Source: CAXXXW01 sp963665555 (GTDB taxonomy: Bacteria > Pseudomonadota > Alphaproteobacteria > Thalassobaculales > Thalassobaculaceae). Taken from it: a DNA stretch of 64,000 nucleotides. The DNA lies in the NCBI GenBank assembly GCA_963665555.2, contig OY762308.1:1364001-1428000 (forward strand). Direction: 5' to 3'. The notes below the pieces were generated by a model. The model was given only the letters and a program-made list of their open reading frames with translations, did not search any database and had not been told where the DNA came from. A program made the translations under genes and the position numbers. Below, one piece after another: positions 61,625 through 64,000 of the stretch; the first letter of the stretch is position 1; the number at the start of each line of letters is the position of its first letter.

Positions 61625-63088
61625 ATGGCGAAAATCCGACCGATCGTCCTCTCCGGCGGCTCCGGCGTCCGGCTGTGGCCGGTCTCGCGGCCGGACCTGC
61701 CGAAGCAGTTCCGCCGCCTCGGCGGGGCGCGGACGCTGTTCCAGGAGACGGTCCTGCGCTTCCGCGGCCCGGACGCCTTCGCGCCGCCGGTCGTCGTCTG
61801 CAACGCCGAACACCGCCACGCCGCCGCCGCGCAACTGCGCGAGGCCGGCGTCGCCCCGTCCGGTTTCGTGCTGGAGCCGGAGGGGCGGAACACCGGGCCG
61901 GCGGTGGCGCTCGCGGCGCTGCGCGCGGCGGAGGAGGACCCGGACGCGCTTCTCCTCGCGACGCCCTCCGACCACGCGATCCGCCGGCCGGAGGCGCTGC
62001 GCCAGGCGGTCGCGGCCGGCGCGGCGGCGGCGCGCGCGGGCCGGATCGTCGTCTTCGGCGTCCCCCCGGACCGGCCGGAAACCGGCTACGGCTATATCGA
62101 GGCCGGGGCGGAAATCGCCGGCGCGCCGGGCTGCCGCGCCGTCGCCCGCTTCGTCGAAAAGCCGGACGCCGGAACGGCCCGCGCCTTCCTCGCGGCCGGC
62201 GGCCATTTCTGGAACGCCGGGCTGTTCCTGTTCCGCGCCGGCGCGCTGGCCGGGGAATTGCGCCGCCTCGCGCCCGAAATCGAGGCCGCCTGCCGGGCCG
62301 CGCTGGCCGGCGCGCGGCGCGACGGCGCGACGCTCCGGCCCGACCCGGCGGCGTTCCGGCGCGCGCCGGCGGTCGCGCTCGACCGCGCCGTCATGGAGAA
62401 GACCGGCCGGGCGGCCGTCGTCCCGGCCGATCCCGGATGGAGCGACGTGGGTTCCTGGGCCGCGCTGTGGGAGGCCTCGGAGCGCGACGCCGACGGCAAC
62501 CGGCTCGACGGCGACGCGGCGGCGTTCGACACGCGGAACGCGCTGGTGCGGTCCGAGTCGCGGCTGGTCGTGGCGGTCGGAATCGAAGGCGTGGCGGTGG
62601 TCGAGACGCCGGACGCGGTGCTGGCGGTCGCGCTCGACCGGGCGCAGGACGCGCGCGCCGCCGTCGAGGCGCTGCGGGCGGCGGAGCGGCCGGAGGCGGC
62701 GGCGCATTCGCGCGCGCGCCGGCCCTGGGGGAGCTTCGAGCGCCTCGACGCCGGCCCCGGCTACCAGGTCAAGCGCCTCGTCGTCGATCCCGGCGCCGCG
62801 CTGTCGCTGCAGCGCCACGCGCGCCGCGCCGAGCACTGGACCGTCGCCGCCGGAACCGCGCGGGTCGTGCTGGGCCCGGACCTCGACCGGCTGGAGACCG
62901 TCGAGCTCGGCCGGGGCGCGTCCATCGACATCCCGCTCGGCTGGGTCCACCGCCTCGAAAACCCCGGCGGCGCGCCGCTGGTCGTTGTCGAGGTCCAGAC
63001 GGGCGGCTATCTCGGCGAGGACGACATCGAGCGCTTCGAGGACCGCTACGGCAGGGCGCCGGCGCGGCCGCCGGGCGATGTGCTATGA
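61625..63088 (+). CDS. manC: Mannose-1-phosphate guanylyltransferase / mannose-6-phosphate isomerase
   Basis: A 487-residue type II enzyme making GDP-mannose for exopolysaccharide or LPS. The nucleotide-binding VLSGGSGVRLWPVSRPDLPK opens the chain; LLATPSDHAI is near residue 117 and RFVEKPDAGTARAFL follows. The C-terminal cupin (RPWGSFERLDAGPGYQVKRL, then EHWTVAAGTARVVLG) is the isomerase part. The length fits the bifunctional form. It lies immediately before the small barrel protein, with no other sugar genes in view. Confidence 0.93.
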   Translation: MAKIRPIVLSGGSGVRLWPVSRPDLPKQFRRLGGARTLFQETVLRFRGPDAFAPPVVVCNAEHRHAAAAQLREAGVAPSGFVLEPEGRNTGPAVALAALRAAEEDPDALLLATPSDHAIRRPEALRQAVAAGAAAARAGRIVVFGVPPDRPETGYGYIEAGAEIAGAPGCRAVARFVEKPDAGTARAFLAAGGHFWNAGLFLFRAGALAGELRRLAPEIEAACRAALAGARRDGATLRPDPAAFRRAPAVALDRAVMEKTGRAAVVPADPGWSDVGSWAALWEASERDADGNRLDGDAAAFDTRNALVRSESRLVVAVGIEGVAVVETPDAVLAVALDRAQDARAAVEALRAAERPEAAAHSRARRPWGSFERLDAGPGYQVKRLVVDPGAALSLQRHARRAEHWTVAAGTARVVLGPDLDRLETVELGRGASIDIPLGWVHRLENPGGAPLVVVEVQTGGYLGEDDIERFEDRYGRAPARPPGDVL

Positions 63089-63122
63089 AACCCGCGAACC
63101 GCAACCCGGAGGGACGACAGAG

Positions 63123-63431
63123 ATGACCGCCTTGCTGATGGTGCGCGCGAAAGTGGACCCCTCGGTCCGCGACGCCTTCGACGCCTGGTATCGCGCCGAG
63201 CACCTGCCCGACGCCCACAAGGGCATGAAGCCGGACCGCGCCCGGCGGGGCTGGAGCCGGCTGGAGGAGAACACGCACATCGCGTTCTACGAGTTCCCCG
63301 ACCTCGCCGCCGCCGAGGCCGCCGTGAACTCCGGCGGGGTGGCGGAGCTGATCGCCGAGTTCGACCGCCACTGGGACGGCAAGGTGACGCGCACCCGCGA
63401 GGTGCTGGCCTTCGACCAGGAAATCCCGTAG
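63123..63431 (+). CDS. Small dimeric alpha/beta-barrel protein (DUF4286/EthD-like)
   Basis: A 102-residue protein with GGAGGGACGACAG before the ATG. It opens TALLMVRAKVDPSVRDAFDA and contains WYRAEHLPDAHKGMKPDRAR and NTHIAFYEFPDLAAAEAAV, in the manner of ferredoxin-like dimeric barrels such as EthD or antibiotic-monooxygenase relatives. No cofactor motif is evident. It lies 34 bases after manC and may be co-transcribed with it. The function is unknown. Confidence 0.78.
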   Translation: MTALLMVRAKVDPSVRDAFDAWYRAEHLPDAHKGMKPDRARRGWSRLEENTHIAFYEFPDLAAAEAAVNSGGVAELIAEFDRHWDGKVTRTREVLAFDQEIP

Positions 63432-63468
63432 GCGCGCCCTCCCCGGCGGCGCGCGGCCGGGGCGGCGG

Positions 63469-63799
63469 TGGTGCGGGCGGGGAGGCTCGAACTCCCACTT
63501 CCGTAAGGAAACCAGATTTTGCGGACCGCCCGCGGCTTCCGCCGCCGCCCCGCCGCCGGAAAGGCGGGGCGTCGCGGCCTGGACTTTCCCTTCGCCATGC
63601 CCCGTCGCCGGGGTTTAGGCGGGCGCCGTCAAGTCTCTACACCTTCCCCGCCGGAACGCCGTTCCGCCGGGGCTTGGCTCGGGATCGGCAGCGGCGCGAC
63701 CCGTCAGCTTTCCCCGAGTTTGACGCCTGCTACCGCCGGGTTTCCCCGGCGGCGACCCACATTCGAGTCTGGCGCGTCTACCTGTTCCGCCACGCCCGC
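63469..63799 (-). tRNA. tRNA-Leu(CAA) interrupted by a group I intron
   Basis: Exon 1 (63799 down to 63766) has acceptor arm GCGGGCG, the D-arm from GCGGAACAGG to GACGC and anticodon-stem strand CCAGA plus C32 U33. Exon 2 (63521 down to 63469) gives CAAAA, the stem strand TCTGG, the long variable arm TTCCTTACGGAA typical of tRNA-Leu, the T-arm GGGAG-TTCGAGC-CTCCC, acceptor CGCCCGC, discriminator A and an encoded CCA. After joining, the 7-base loop is CTCAAAA with anticodon CAA, and every stem pairs. The 244 nt between the exons is a group I intron. The gene is otherwise complete. Confidence 0.9.
63522..63765 (-). ncRNA. Self-splicing group I intron (IC3-like), no internal ORF
   Basis: Intron between U33 and C34 of tRNA-Leu(CAA). 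P1 forms from exon GACU with intron GGUC (63757-63754), giving the required U.G pair at the 5' splice site, and the intron ends in G (63522). P2 is a perfect 8-bp stem closed by a GAAA tetraloop (63733-63752). The guanosine-binding core GTGTAGAGACTTGACGGC is at 63642-63625, GAGCCAAGC at 63680-63672 and AAAGTCCAGG at 63587-63578. These segments match, from memory, the Azoarcus tRNA-Ile intron. The intron is very GC-rich and encodes no homing endonuclease. Confidence 0.88.
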
Positions 63800-63956
63800 G
63801 ACCACGCCCGCCTTCTACCGCGAAACGCCGCCGGGGGGAAGCGCGGAATCGCCGGGGGCGCGGGGCGGGGGGCGACGCGCGCCGGAACGGCCGCTTGCCG
63901 CGCGGGCGGGCGGCGTCCATACTGCGGGCCGGACAACGCGCCGGGGGAGAGCGGGC

Positions 63957-64000
63957 ATGTCGGACGGGTTCACGATCACGCGGTTCAGGGATGTCGCGGA
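63957..64000 (+). CDS. Start of a gene cut by the window end
   Basis: ATG with GGGGGAGA about 7 bases upstream opens a frame reading MSDGFTITRFRDVA before the window ends. Too little is present to assign a family. The 157 bases before it (63800-63956) hold no recognised gene. Confidence 0.4.
   Translation, partial: MSDGFTITRFRDVA

Noticed and set aside
63615..63920. Minus-strand reading frame over the intron and tRNA 5' exon
   Set aside because: It reads through structured RNA, is Arg/Gly-rich and has no ribosome site; the tRNA and intron explain the sequence.

Overview
The window is very GC-rich, densely coded bacterial chromosome. The block pcm - tolC - popZ - valS is a typical alphaproteobacterial arrangement, since PopZ is an alphaproteobacterial polar organiser. 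Together with the many acyl-CoA enzymes, SDRs and molybdenum hydroxylases, this suggests a heterotrophic alphaproteobacterium, perhaps of Rhodospirillales type. The lineage call is inference, because there is no rRNA in the window.

Layout. 0.1-1.8 kb: a GMC oxidoreductase. 1.8-2.7 kb: a strikingly AT-rich insert with one unknown membrane-anchored protein. 2.7-11.1 kb: the conserved block of small exported protein, valS, popZ, tolC, pcm, acyl-CoA ligase and surE on the minus strand. 11.2-13.9 kb: two SDRs and an APH-type kinase. 13.9-17.4 kb: a defence and plasmid-stability patch with a VapC/antitoxin pair, Vsr, a C5 cytosine methyltransferase, a decayed Eco29kI-type restriction gene and an antitoxin remnant. 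17.5-25.5 kb: a zinc-starvation cluster with a COG0523 GTPase, a WD40 protein, a Tat-exported cyclase, a second COG0523 protein without its GTPase motifs, a Zur-like operator, a tiny membrane protein and znuCBA.

25.6-35.7 kb: a long minus-strand acyl-CoA degradation operon with an LLM flavoenzyme, two hydrolases, a FadJ-like protein, a thiolase and three acyl-CoA dehydrogenases. 35.9-41.2 kb: an M20 amidohydrolase, then a three-subunit molybdenum hydroxylase with a MoaD-like protein. 41.3-56.1 kb: mixed catabolic enzymes, CinA, a Sco protein and small unknowns. 56.3-61.5 kb: a GST, a peptide-type ABC transporter without its ATPases and a ribokinase-like kinase. 61.6-63.4 kb: a mannose-1-phosphate guanylyltransferase and a small dimeric-barrel protein.

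The most unusual feature is at 63469-63799 on the minus strand. It is a tRNA-Leu(CAA) gene interrupted in the anticodon loop by a group I intron of about 244 nt without an ORF. The core motifs, a U.G pair at the 5' splice site and a terminal G can all be read from the sequence. The second highlight is the zinc cluster, whose accessory proteins have lost expected nucleotide- or zinc-binding residues. Apart from toxin-antitoxin proteins, no recognisable transcription factor is encoded in the whole window.
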